This document shows positions 1 to 8,324 of a DNA stretch of 64,000 nucleotides, piece by piece (the first letter of the stretch is position 1; each line of letters begins with the position of its first letter). The notes beneath the pieces were generated by a model. The model ran no database searches. It worked only from the letters and a program-made list of their open reading frames with translations, and was not told the origin of the DNA. The translations under genes and the position numbers were made by a program. The DNA comes from Alphaproteobacteria bacterium. GTDB lineage: Bacteria; Pseudomonadota; Alphaproteobacteria; Sphingomonadales; Sphingomonadaceae. The DNA lies in the NCBI GenBank assembly GCA_030426245.1, contig JAUHYZ010000001.1, positions 62,001 through 126,000 of the forward strand, given 5' to 3'.

Positions 1-2
1 TA

Positions 3-77
3 GCCCTCTTGCTCGCCGCACAAGGGTTGAAGTCATATGGCCGATCCTATGAACGGGCAGTGCGGGAGCATTTCTGA
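3..77 (+). CDS. C-terminal end of a gene cut by the window edge
   Basis: Frame 3 is open from the first base to a TGA at 75-77 and encodes 24 residues ending in RSYERAVREHF. The composition is protein-like (alternating hydrophobic and basic residues), and the stop lies 21 bp before the convergent stop of the DUF1537 gene, as expected for a real gene end. The fragment is too short for me to assign a family. It could be a chance open frame. Confidence 0.35.
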   Translation, partial: ALLLAAQGLKSYGRSYERAVREHF

Positions 78-98
78 TCCTGCGATAGAGTTTGCCGA

Positions 99-1199
99 CT
101 AGATTGGCGGGCGGTGCGACTGGCGCCAGATGAGAAGCGCCTCGGCAAGGGCCCGGGGGGAACCGAAGCCGCCGCTCTTGGTGATGAGAGTGAAGTCGCG
201 TCCATTGGCATTGCCTGTCGCCATCGGCATTCCGGGTGCCAGGCTTTGGCGGGGCACGAGCAAATCGATGCCGGCTTGGCGAACGAAAGCTGCCGCGGTA
301 TCTCCGCCGCTCAGAAGGATGGCGGAAATATCTTCTTCCTCGACAATTCTCAGCGCGGAAGCAGCAAGTCTGTTCGCAACGGCCGTGGGTTCCCGATCTG
401 CTGTATCAGGGCGTAGCAGAATCGGATCGGCAGGCGCCGCTGGATGCGGTAATGGAGCATCTCCGACAATTTCCACATAGGTGATTTCCGACTGAGACAA
501 TGTGGTAATCTGGCCCAGTGTGATCGGATCGCGTGAGCCGATCACCATAAGCATGCGCGCGTCGCCTGGCAAAACGGTGCGATGAACTGCCTGAGCCCTT
601 TCGCTCCCTCTGGAAGCGATCGCATTCGCCATGGCCTCGGCAAGACCGCTTGCACCAACTGCGATAGCCGTCTGGCAGGCGCCGATTACCTCGTCTGCGA
701 TGCGGGCCATTTCCGCCATGCCGCCGCAGTCTCTAACCTCCCATTCGTCTTGCCAGCCGACCAAGTCCGCTATTGGCAGGGAGCATTCCATACCGAATCC
801 GGTGACCATCCCGCCGCCGGTAAAGCGCCCCATTGAAGGGATGGCAGGGCTGACGATCGCGCGTGTCCGGCCGCTCAGGCCCATGATCGCAGCCAACTCT
901 GCAGCGATATTGCCTTTCATGCGGGAATCGACCTTTTTGAAGAGGCATTCGGCATTCCAGGGGGCGATAATCTGCCATGCCCTGGCCGTTGCGTGTGCGG
1001 CCTCTTCGGGCGCCATCTGACGGCTGTCGACATTGAGAGCGACGACATCGAAACCGGCGAAGGATGCTGTGCTTGCAGCATCTAGGGAGGGAAAGACCGC
1101 TCCTTGCAAGCCGGCCTCTGCAAATGCGACACAGCTGTCCAGTGCACCTGTCAGATCGTCGGCCAGGATCGCCAGTCGCAGCAATGAACAAACTCCCAT
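99..1199 (-). CDS. DUF1537 four-carbon acid sugar kinase family protein
   Basis: The N-terminus has the family signature LAILADDLTGALDS. Members phosphorylate D-threonate, D- or L-erythronate, 3-oxo-tetronates or related aldonates with ATP in the cytoplasm. The protein is 366 residues, shorter than the roughly 420 usual for the family. The C-terminal half keeps the glycine-rich LLSGGDTA and KSGGFGS segments of the nucleotide-binding domain. An in-frame TTG at 1184 has a GGGAG eight bases upstream and would give a more typical start just before LRLAIL, so the true start may be 1184. The gene diverges from a PdxA2-type dehydrogenase, the classical partner that oxidises the phosphorylated acid sugar. 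Substrate stereochemistry cannot be read from the sequence. Confidence 0.85.
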   Translation of the reverse strand: MGVCSLLRLAILADDLTGALDSCVAFAEAGLQGAVFPSLDAASTASFAGFDVVALNVDSRQMAPEEAAHATARAWQIIAPWNAECLFKKVDSRMKGNIAAELAAIMGLSGRTRAIVSPAIPSMGRFTGGGMVTGFGMECSLPIADLVGWQDEWEVRDCGGMAEMARIADEVIGACQTAIAVGASGLAEAMANAIASRGSERAQAVHRTVLPGDARMLMVIGSRDPITLGQITTLSQSEITYVEIVGDAPLPHPAAPADPILLRPDTADREPTAVANRLAASALRIVEEEDISAILLSGGDTAAAFVRQAGIDLLVPRQSLAPGMPMATGNANGRDFTLITKSGGFGSPRALAEALLIWRQSHRPPI

Positions 1200-1310
1200 T
1201 CATCTATGCGGAGGCGCAGGCCACGAGTATACGTTCTAGCGCTTCCAGCATTCGGAACTAACGCTTTTCCTTACCATTTGCATGGGTTAGCGCAGATGGG
1301 AGCGGCGTTT

Positions 1311-1324
1311 TGGTACCGGGATCA
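1311..1324 (+). promoter_or_regulatory. Candidate degenerate LacI-type operator
   Basis: TGGTACCGGGATCA matches the TGTTACCGGTATCA consensus seen at stronger sites in this window at 12 of 14 positions. It lies between the divergent kinase and pdxA-like genes, 22 bp before the pdxA-like ATG. If real, it would tie the kinase/dehydrogenase pair to the regulator at 17386-18399. Confidence 0.4.
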
Positions 1325-1345
1325 GAATAGAGGTAAGCTGGCCTA

Positions 1346-2356
1346 ATGCGCAAACTTCTGATCACGATGGGTGACCCGGCCGGAGTGGGGCCGGAGATCA
1401 TCTGCCGCGCGCTCGCCGAGTTGGATGAAGCCCGTCGATCCAGAATGGTGGTGATCGGAACGCTCGAAGTTTTGGAGCGGGCAAGGCAAGTCACAGGCGC
1501 AGATGTAATCTTCTCGTCTGCACCCCAGACTGGCGCGATCCATGTCGAGCATGTCGGCTTTCCCGGGCCCCTCCCGCAATGGGGCCGCGTGGATCCCGCG
1601 GCAGGCGATGCCGCCTTTCGCTATGTCGAACGGGCGGTCGGGATGGCTCAGGAAGGCGGCGGTTGCATTGTAACGGCCCCGATCAACAAGGAAGCGCTTA
1701 ACCGTGGCGGGCATCATTACGATGGCCACACGGGGATGATCGCGGCGCTCACGAAGTCGCCGACGTCCTTCATGCTGCTGGCTTCTGAGGTGCTGTCTGC
1801 GATCCATGTCTCGACCCATGTTTCGCTGCAGGATGCGATCGGGCGGGTCACCGCTTCGCGCGTGCTCGCTACTATCGAGGCAGGCCATCAGTTCTTTCGC
1901 AGGATCGGTATCGAATCTCCACGAATCGCCGTGGCCGGGCTCAATCCGCACTGCGGTGAGAATGGCTTGTTCGGTAGTCAGGAGGCGAAATTCATTGCGC
2001 CCGCCATCTCAGAGGCAAAGCGTATGGGCATAGCTGTAACCGGGCCGATATCGCCCGATTCCGTGTTTCATCGTGCGCTACAAGGCGAATTCGATCTGGT
2101 CGTTGCTCAGTATCACGATCAGGGCCATATCCCCGTAAAGCTCGCCGCTTTCGAGACCACAGTGAACATTTCCCTGGGCCTGCCGATAGATCGCACATCA
2201 GTGGACCATGGCACCGCGTTCGACATTGCGGGCACTGGCCAGGCATCGCACCGAAATATGCTGTCCGCGATTGCCTATGCAGAGACGCTGGCCGAGCGTC
2301 CACGCGGAGAAGAACGCACATCTAAAACACACAAAACACAGCCGGAGACATCGTAA
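1346..2356 (+). CDS. pdxA2: PdxA2-type 4-phospho-acid-sugar dehydrogenase (PdxA family)
   Basis: The protein (336 aa) begins [18 protein letters not shown], the hallmark of the PdxA family. Metal-binding histidine segments are present: [18 protein letters not shown] and AQYHDQGH. Housekeeping PdxA oxidises 4-phosphohydroxythreonine for vitamin B6. The PdxA2 paralogues found beside DUF1537 kinases instead oxidise and decarboxylate 4-phospho-threonate or -erythronate to dihydroxyacetone phosphate. Context (kinase divergent on the left, BKACE 28 bp downstream on the same strand) favours the catabolic role. A possible weak operator sits just upstream. The first bases of the ORF overlap nothing, and the ATG at 1346 fits the family N-terminus exactly. 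A biosynthetic PdxA cannot be excluded without knowing whether another copy exists. Confidence 0.85.
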   Translation: MRKLLITMGDPAGVGPEIICRALAELDEARRSRMVVIGTLEVLERARQVTGADVIFSSAPQTGAIHVEHVGFPGPLPQWGRVDPAAGDAAFRYVERAVGMAQEGGGCIVTAPINKEALNRGGHHYDGHTGMIAALTKSPTSFMLLASEVLSAIHVSTHVSLQDAIGRVTASRVLATIEAGHQFFRRIGIESPRIAVAGLNPHCGENGLFGSQEAKFIAPAISEAKRMGIAVTGPISPDSVFHRALQGEFDLVVAQYHDQGHIPVKLAAFETTVNISLGLPIDRTSVDHGTAFDIAGTGQASHRNMLSAIAYAETLAERPRGEERTSKTHKTQPETS

Positions 2357-2384
2357 CGGCGTTCCGGGGAGAGGAGCCAACACA

Positions 2385-3257
2385 ATGCGTAAGATCATAC
2401 TCACCTGTGCCGTGACGGGCGCATCGATCACTGCTGACAAGAATGACGCAGTGCCTGTCACACCGCAGGAAATCATAAAATCATGCCTCGATGCACACGC
2501 GGCAGGGGCGGCGGTCGTCCATATTCACGTGCGCGATCCCGAAACGGCCCGGCCGGCCACCGATCTTCATCTCTATCAGGAAGTGGTCGAAGGTATCCGT
2601 GCGGCCGGAACGGACGTCGTCATCAATCTGACGACCGGCCCGGGGCAGCATTTCTACAACGATCCTGCCAAGCCGAGCGTGATGCTGGACAAGAGCTGGT
2701 TGCTGACGCCTGAAGAACGCGTGGCGCATGTCGCAGCGCTCAAGCCGGATATTTGCAGTCTGGATGTCTGCAGCTTCAACCGTCCGGATCATATCGTCGT
2801 GAACTCGCTGGATACGATCCGACTCATGGCTGGTGCAATCCGGGATACGGGCGTGAAGCCTGAGCTGGAGATCTTCGAGGCAGGCCAGATGGGTATGGTC
2901 AGTGATCTTCAGGCGGAAGGCTTGATCGACGGACCGCTGCTTTTCTCATTTGTGATGGGGACCAAATACACCGCTCCGCCAACGCCCCAGATGGTGAGTG
3001 TCCTGGCTGGACTGGCCCCCGCAGGTTCATACTGGGCAGCATTCGGCGCAGGTGCGCATGAATTCCCGATTGCCGCCCAGTCGGTGACGAATGGCGGGCA
3101 GATCCGCGTCGGCCTGGAAGACAATCTCTATGTCCGGCGGGGTGTGAAGGCGAAAAGCAATGCCGAGTTGGTGGAGCGCGCCGTGCAACTGATCGATATT
3201 CTGGGATACGATCTCGCGAGCCCTGCCGAGGCACGCGAGATGCTGCAGATCAACTAG
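2385..3257 (+). CDS. BKACE family (DUF849) beta-keto acid cleavage enzyme, copy 1
   Basis: This 290-residue protein belongs to the BKACE/Kce family. These enzymes transfer the acyl half of a beta-keto acid to CoA using acetyl-CoA and release acetoacetate. The zinc-ligand pair H46 and H48 is visible in VVHIHVRDPE, and the GQMGMV and GAGAHEFP segments are typical. The open frame extends upstream into pdxA2, but the ATG at 2385 is preceded by GGGGAGAGGAGCC and gives the canonical start MRKIILTCAVTG. It follows pdxA2 by 28 bp and is probably cotranscribed. The pairing suggests that a beta-keto acid arises in the same pathway. A second, divergent BKACE lies at 12049-12996. The specific keto acid is unknown. 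Confidence 0.88.
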   Translation: MRKIILTCAVTGASITADKNDAVPVTPQEIIKSCLDAHAAGAAVVHIHVRDPETARPATDLHLYQEVVEGIRAAGTDVVINLTTGPGQHFYNDPAKPSVMLDKSWLLTPEERVAHVAALKPDICSLDVCSFNRPDHIVVNSLDTIRLMAGAIRDTGVKPELEIFEAGQMGMVSDLQAEGLIDGPLLFSFVMGTKYTAPPTPQMVSVLAGLAPAGSYWAAFGAGAHEFPIAAQSVTNGGQIRVGLEDNLYVRRGVKAKSNAELVERAVQLIDILGYDLASPAEAREMLQIN

Positions 3258-3286
3258 TCACCCGGGGTGGTCTGAGACCGGGCAGG

Positions 3287-4360
3287 TCAGGAAAGCAGAA
3301 CGGAGGCGATCGCCATTCCGCATTCCTGCGTGTTTGCCGGACCGCCAAGATCACGCGTGCGTTTCTCCGGCGATGCCAGCACGGTTTCAATCGCGCTGAC
3401 GATGTCCGCCGCAGCCTCCGCTTCGCCCAAGTGATCGAGCATAAGCGCTGCCGACCAGATTTGTGCAACGGGGTTGGCGATATTGCGCCCGGCGATGTCC
3501 GGTGCAGAGCCGTGGACTGGCTCGAACAACGAAGGAAAACGGCCCGTAGGATCGATATTCCCCGATGGCGCAATTCCGATCGTGCCTGTGCAGGCAGGGC
3601 CGAGATCGGACAGGATGTCGCCGAATAGATTGGAGGCAACGACGACATCGAACCAGTCGGGATGTTGCACGAAATGGGCCGTCAGAATGTCTATGTGATA
3701 ACGGTCCACCTTCACATCGGGATAGCGCGCGGCCATGGCTTCGAAACGCTCGTCCCAGAACGGCATGGTGATGGAAATTCCGTTCGACTTGGTCGCTGAC
3801 GTGACATGCTTTTTCCCGCTGCGTTTGGCGAGTTCGAACGCATATTCCAGGATTCTGTCGACGCCGATGCGCGTCATCACCGTTTCCTGAATCACGGTTT
3901 CGCGCTCTGTGCCTTCGAAGATCCTCCCGCCGATCGAGGAGTATTCGCCTTCCGTGTTTTCGCGGACGATATAGAAGTCGATGTCGCCGGGTTCGCGGCC
4001 TGCCAGGGGGCAGGGTACTCCCGGCATCAATTTGACCGGGCGCAGATTGACATATTGATCGAACTCGCGCCGGAATCGCAGCAGAGAGCCCCACAAAGTG
4101 ATGTGGTCGGGGACGACCTCCGGCAGGCCGACGGCGCCGAAGAAGATGGCATCGTGCATTCCGATCTGGTCAGTCCAGTCATCTGGCAGCATGTCGCCAT
4201 GTTCCAGATAGTAGTCGCATGAAGCGAAATCGAAGGTGTCGTATTCGAACTTCATCCCGTGCTTTTGCGAAATAGCGTCCAGGATACGCGTTCCTTCGGG
4301 AATGACTTCTTTGCCGATCCCGTCTCCGGGGATGACTGCAATGCGATAGTTGTTGGCCAC
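3287..4360 (-). CDS. Tartrate dehydrogenase / D-malate dehydrogenase-type beta-decarboxylating enzyme
   Basis: The protein (357 aa) is a member of the isocitrate/isopropylmalate dehydrogenase superfamily. It starts YRIAVIPGDGIGKEV, has the substrate-loop arginine run LLRFRREFDQYVNLRP, the IVRENTEGEYS motif and the metal-binding SNLFGDILSDLG segment, and ends with the cofactor region FEPVHGSAPDIAG. The latter resembles NAD-using members. The VRENTEGEYSSIGG sequence is characteristic of tartrate/D-malate/isopropylmalate-type dehydrogenases. It is convergent with BKACE 1 (29 bp between stops) and precedes TonB receptor 1 on the same strand, with a terminator between them. D-malate, L-tartrate or a 3-alkylmalate are all possible substrates. 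Confidence 0.85.
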   Translation of the reverse strand: MANNYRIAVIPGDGIGKEVIPEGTRILDAISQKHGMKFEYDTFDFASCDYYLEHGDMLPDDWTDQIGMHDAIFFGAVGLPEVVPDHITLWGSLLRFRREFDQYVNLRPVKLMPGVPCPLAGREPGDIDFYIVRENTEGEYSSIGGRIFEGTERETVIQETVMTRIGVDRILEYAFELAKRSGKKHVTSATKSNGISITMPFWDERFEAMAARYPDVKVDRYHIDILTAHFVQHPDWFDVVVASNLFGDILSDLGPACTGTIGIAPSGNIDPTGRFPSLFEPVHGSAPDIAGRNIANPVAQIWSAALMLDHLGEAEAAADIVSAIETVLASPEKRTRDLGGPANTQECGMAIASVLLS

Positions 4361-4418
4361 TCAGTTGCCCTCTCACCAAATATGCTTCCGGCGATTCGGC
4401 CGGTTGGTCCAAAATAAA

Positions 4419-4457
4419 TCGGCCGCAGCGAACGGGTAGAAAATTCGCTGCGGCCGA
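4419..4457 (-). terminator. Rho-independent terminator of TonB receptor 1
   Basis: A perfect 14-bp stem pairs 4419-4432 (TCGGCCGCAGCGAA) with 4444-4457 around an 11-base loop. Read on the minus strand, the hairpin starts 20 bp after the receptor stop and is followed by TTTATTTT. A near-identical hairpin follows the second receptor gene. Confidence 0.9.
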
Positions 4458-4477
4458 ACCCTTAAAATTAAGGGGAT

Positions 4478-7400
4478 TTAGAAGTTGACGCGAACGCCTG
4501 TCCTCCAACGGGCACCGAAGGTGTCGTAGAAGACTGGATTGGTCGGGTTGTTGTAGCCAGCCACGGGCCCAAGACCGCCAGTGGCATTGCTGGGTGCGTC
4601 CGGCGGAGCGACATCGAACAGGTTGCGGATGGTGAAGAACAGTTCCGCTGTGGAACTGCCCGTCAGACCGAACTCATACGACGCCGACAGGCCGGTATAG
4701 AAGCGCGATTCAACTGTGTTGTAGTTGATGCTCGCCGGATCGGAAGCATCGCATTCGCCTGCGCTGACATCGCACCGGCGGATATCGTAGATACCTTCCG
4801 GAATGTAGCGGTTATCCATTGTAATGGAGAAACCACTATTTTCGTATGTCAGATAAGACTGCAGGATGTACTTGGACGGAGCGGCAAAGCCGCCAAAGCC
4901 CGATCCACCAGTCTGGTTGCGATAGTCAAGTACGGCGCCGTCGCCCAGATTGACGACCATTTCGTCAGTGATGGTAGCCATGCCGCGCCATGTGAGCACG
5001 CCCGGGATGTTATCGCCGAGTTTGCGGAGCGGCAGCCGATACTGGACCTCGATATCCCAGCCGCTCTGGCTGAATGCCCCGATATTGGCGCCGCCACGCT
5101 GGATTGACTGGTAGCCCGTACCGCCATTGATTTCCGGCGGATTGGCCCCGGCGACCGTGTCGTATTGGACACCTGTGCCATCAAGTCCCGTCGTGATGTT
5201 TTCGCAAGCAATGCCTGCATTGAAGCAAGCGTCCACGACTTGCTGAGCAGTCAACACCACGATCGCATCGCTGATCTCGATGTCATAATAATCGACCGAG
5301 ACGCGAAGCCCATCCAGCGCACCGCCAGGTTGCAGCACGGCTCCGACGGTCCATGTATCGCCGACTTCCGGGCTCAGGCCAAAGTTCGCATTATAGAGGA
5401 TATCTGCGAAATCTTCGAGCGGGAGGCCATTGGCACCAATATGCCATGGGTTGTCGGCGCGACCCGTCGGTGGTCCTGCTTCGGTCTTGCCGAGGTTGTA
5501 GTACAGGTCGACGAAGGACGCTGCACGAACGTCGCGCGAACGGGTGCCGCGAAGGCGTAGCCAGTCGGTGACTTCCCAGTTTGCAGATATCTTCCAGGTG
5601 TCGAAGCTCAGATCTTTCGAGCCGCCAGTTGTGGCATCCGTATTGGTCTGCTCAGTGTGGCGATAGGCCGCATTCAACTCGAAATATTCTACCAGTGGTA
5701 CGCCGGACAACAGCGGAATATTCGTCTCGACATAACCTTCCAGGATTTTCAGAGAACCGCCCAGATCGTTGCCGAAGGCATCGACCGAGAATTCGCCGAA
5801 TTCCGTCTTATTATGAACCGCCGCACCGTCCTCGTAGCGATATTCACCGCCCAGAGCGAGTGCGATTGGACCGGCCCAACCTTCGTAGATGTCGCCGGAC
5901 AAGTTGAAGGCGAAGACGTGCTGCTCATAGGTGAAGTCCTGGGTTGCGGTGCGATAGATATAGTCGATCACTGCCTGATCCTGGACCTGCTTGGTCGGGT
6001 CGAATGGCACACAACCTGCCGCTTCAGGACGATTCCAGTGAGCGAACCAGCCCGCTGGTGTCGCCGTATTGGCGGTCGGCGTTGGATTCATGCCCGGGCC
6101 TGCCAGTGTGCCACGGCAAATGATGTTACCGTTGGGCGTGCCCGAGAACGGTATCCAGTTGCCGTTTATGTCCTGCTGCATGGTCTGCATCATGCCTTCG
6201 TCGACTGCGTCGAGCGCCGAGGTCAGATATTCATTGATGCGAATGCCTGCGATCGAGAGGAACTGCTGCGTCTTACCGTATTGGTAGTGTGCGTCCCAGT
6301 TCCACCGATTGCCGAACAGGTTGAATTCACCTTCGAGACCGGCAGCTGCGCTCCACGTATCGAGATCGGTGTTGATGTCGTTACGCGCACCGTCATCGAA
6401 CACCATGTGCTTGGCGACGAAGATCGGCAATTCGGACACGCCGGGGGCCTGCGACACGTTTGTCGCGGTGGCGCTCGATCCACTTGGGTCGTTAAGCGCG
6501 GCCTGGATAACAGCGCCCAACGTCGTTTCCGTGTTAGTCAGGCGATCGAAATACGGAACGTCCTGAATGAAGGCGTTGTCGGCCCGCAGCGGATGCCCGG
6601 ACGATGGGCCCAGCGAAAGCCCCTTAATGTTGGACTTGCGGAATGCATATGAACCTTCAACCCAGGCCGTGACCGTGTCGGAAATTTCGTATTGGGCGTG
6701 TGAGAACGCCGAAAGCCGTTCGACGCTGGGGCTGAGTTGGAGTTCTGACCACTGGGAGCAATCGATCCCGCAACTACCGCCCAATGTGTTACCAAAGCCG
6801 ATGTCGATGGTGTATTGGCCCTCATCGAAGTCGATCGCACGGTCACCATTCGGCGTGAACGTAATATTGCGAAGGCTAAACGGGTTGGTGCGGAAGCCGC
6901 GCGAACCACGAAGTACGCCTGTGAGGTTGTAGTTCGTATAATAGACATCATCGGCACGAATATAATGCGGATCGCCATTCGTCAGCCAGTTGTCATTCTG
7001 AAGTACGTTGGGTGACTCGGCGCACCAATCGCGCACATAGACGCAGTCGCCGATCCCGCCCTTATCCTGATACTCGACACCGGCCATAATGTGGCCGCGG
7101 CCGCCAGCAAAGCTGGTGCCCCCGCCGATCGCGGCATGGAAGTCGGCGCCGTCACCGTTGAAGGTTTCGCCGTAGTCGATCTGGGCCTTTATGCCTTCCA
7201 GCTGCTTGTCGAGCAGGATGTTCACAACACCCACGAGGGCATCCGTACCGTAAGCGGCCGATGCACCGCCGGTCACTGTCTCGACGCTCTGAACAAGGAT
7301 CGAGGGGACGATATTCATGTCCACCGCGCCATCGAATGCGGTCGGTACGTGCCGGCGAGTGTCGATCATTGTCAGTGTGCGAACGCCGCGCTGCGGATTG

Positions 7401-7774
7401 AGCCCGCGCAGGTTGGCAACGTTTGCGCCGATGTTCGGATTGGCTGTGTTGGACGATAGGCCGGACACAGTGTCGGAAGATGTCGAAACGTTCTGCGGTA
7501 AGGTCTGCAGAGTTTCACCGATATTGACCTGCCCAAGGGACGCGATCGTATCGGCGCCGATAACCGTAACGGGCGTCGTCGATGTGAAAGTGGAGCGTGA
7601 AATGCGCGAACCGGTGACGATGATTGCTTCGCCTTGTTCGCTATCGCTCGCTTCCGGCTCGGCAGGCAGCGTATCGTCCTCCTGCGCCCAAGCTTGCGAT
7701 GCAGGCACGAGTGCCGCCAACGCTAAGGCGACGGCGGAGCTGCGCGCCAAAAGTCCAATGGATTGTGATTTCAT
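4478..7774 (-). CDS. TonB-dependent outer-membrane receptor, copy 1
   Basis: This is a 1098-residue receptor. Residues 1-30 are a signal peptide ending in ASQAWA. An acidic linker follows, then the plug domain start (GEAIIVTGSRISRSTF) and a long beta-barrel ending in the C-terminal aromatic RVNF. It should import a ligand across the outer membrane using TonB energy. The ATG at 7774 was chosen because it gives a clean signal peptide and has an AGGGAGAG ribosome site; the open frame continues upstream, but through the operator. It is closely related to the receptor at 8325-11708, and the promoter, operator and terminator are also alike. At about 1100 aa it resembles the large receptors sphingomonads use for oligosaccharides or other bulky compounds. 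The substrate is unknown. Confidence 0.93.
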   Translation of the reverse strand: MKSQSIGLLARSSAVALALAALVPASQAWAQEDDTLPAEPEASDSEQGEAIIVTGSRISRSTFTSTTPVTVIGADTIASLGQVNIGETLQTLPQNVSTSSDTVSGLSSNTANPNIGANVANLRGLNPQRGVRTLTMIDTRRHVPTAFDGAVDMNIVPSILVQSVETVTGGASAAYGTDALVGVVNILLDKQLEGIKAQIDYGETFNGDGADFHAAIGGGTSFAGGRGHIMAGVEYQDKGGIGDCVYVRDWCAESPNVLQNDNWLTNGDPHYIRADDVYYTNYNLTGVLRGSRGFRTNPFSLRNITFTPNGDRAIDFDEGQYTIDIGFGNTLGGSCGIDCSQWSELQLSPSVERLSAFSHAQYEISDTVTAWVEGSYAFRKSNIKGLSLGPSSGHPLRADNAFIQDVPYFDRLTNTETTLGAVIQAALNDPSGSSATATNVSQAPGVSELPIFVAKHMVFDDGARNDINTDLDTWSAAAGLEGEFNLFGNRWNWDAHYQYGKTQQFLSIAGIRINEYLTSALDAVDEGMMQTMQQDINGNWIPFSGTPNGNIICRGTLAGPGMNPTPTANTATPAGWFAHWNRPEAAGCVPFDPTKQVQDQAVIDYIYRTATQDFTYEQHVFAFNLSGDIYEGWAGPIALALGGEYRYEDGAAVHNKTEFGEFSVDAFGNDLGGSLKILEGYVETNIPLLSGVPLVEYFELNAAYRHTEQTNTDATTGGSKDLSFDTWKISANWEVTDWLRLRGTRSRDVRAASFVDLYYNLGKTEAGPPTGRADNPWHIGANGLPLEDFADILYNANFGLSPEVGDTWTVGAVLQPGGALDGLRVSVDYYDIEISDAIVVLTAQQVVDACFNAGIACENITTGLDGTGVQYDTVAGANPPEINGGTGYQSIQRGGANIGAFSQSGWDIEVQYRLPLRKLGDNIPGVLTWRGMATITDEMVVNLGDGAVLDYRNQTGGSGFGGFAAPSKYILQSYLTYENSGFSITMDNRYIPEGIYDIRRCDVSAGECDASDPASINYNTVESRFYTGLSASYEFGLTGSSTAELFFTIRNLFDVAPPDAPSNATGGLGPVAGYNNPTNPVFYDTFGARWRTGVRVNF

Positions 7775-7844
7775 TGTAAGTCTCTCCCTGCATTCCCATC
7801 CAAAAATTCGGGTCGCCCTTTTTCTCGAGGCTCTCCCGCCGAAA

Positions 7845-7858
7845 TGATACCGGTAACA
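7845..7858 (-). promoter_or_regulatory. LacI-type operator upstream of TonB receptor 1
   Basis: TGATACCGGTAACA, read on the minus strand as TGTTACCGGTATCA, is the best consensus copy in the window, with an 8-bp perfect core TACCGGTA at 7848-7855. It lies about 70-85 bp before the receptor ATG. The same distance is kept at the paralogous receptor. Confidence 0.8.
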
Positions 7859-8028
7859 GAATGATTGCACGCCGGTTTTCTGCGTGCTCTCTATGTGGTG
7901 TTTGTTGCTGGAAACCTGTGTTGATCCGGCAAGAAAACCCCCGCTTTATCGTTACCGAAACCCAGGCAGCTATTATGTGCTGACCTAATAATTATCACGT
8001 TATAGAATTTGTGGTTTTCCGCAAATTA

Positions 8029-8042
8029 TGTTTCCGGTATGA
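8029..8042 (+). promoter_or_regulatory. Possible second, weaker LacI-type operator of TonB receptor 1
   Basis: TGTTTCCGGTATGA matches the consensus TGTTACCGGTATCA at 12 of 14 positions. It lies about 180 bp upstream of the strong operator at 7845. LacI-family repressors often use paired sites, but this one has mismatches in both half-sites. Confidence 0.35.
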
Positions 8043-8265
8043 TAATTAATCAAAGCGCATACTGGGGATGCGCTTCCGGCAATGCTGCGATTTTCTGACA
8101 AATCGTTTCCCTCCGGTAGCAGCCGTTCTCCTTGATCTTTGCGAAACGGCACAATCCCGATGTTAGTTGGCTAGAATTTATTTGGCTTCTGCTGGAGAGC
8201 GAATTTCAAACGCGACTTGGTTTGGTATGGATTGAATATTCTGGGAAACGCGGGCGCAAAAAAAT

Positions 8266-8304
8266 TCGGCCGCAGCGAACGGGTAGATTGTTCGCTGCGG
8301 CCGA
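8266..8304 (-). terminator. Rho-independent terminator of TonB receptor 2
   Basis: A perfect 15-bp stem pairs 8266-8280 with 8290-8304 around a 9-base loop. On the minus strand it is followed by a run of seven T after two other bases (A tract at 8258-8264). The stem sequence (TCGGCCGCAGCGAAC) is the same as that of the receptor 1 terminator, extended by one pair. Confidence 0.93.
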
Positions 8305-8324
8305 GCCTTCAGAGATGAAGGGGT

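Larger units (their letters stand above)
7775..8324. other. 550-bp intergenic region between the two TonB receptors
   Basis: The region holds the leader and operator of receptor 1 (near 7775-7860), a weaker operator-like site at 8029-8042 and the terminator of receptor 2 (8266-8304). The AT-rich middle (about 7960-8060) probably contains the receptor 1 promoter. I see no credible small gene; the short plus-strand frame at 8132-8335 runs across the terminator and is rejected. Confidence 0.7.
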
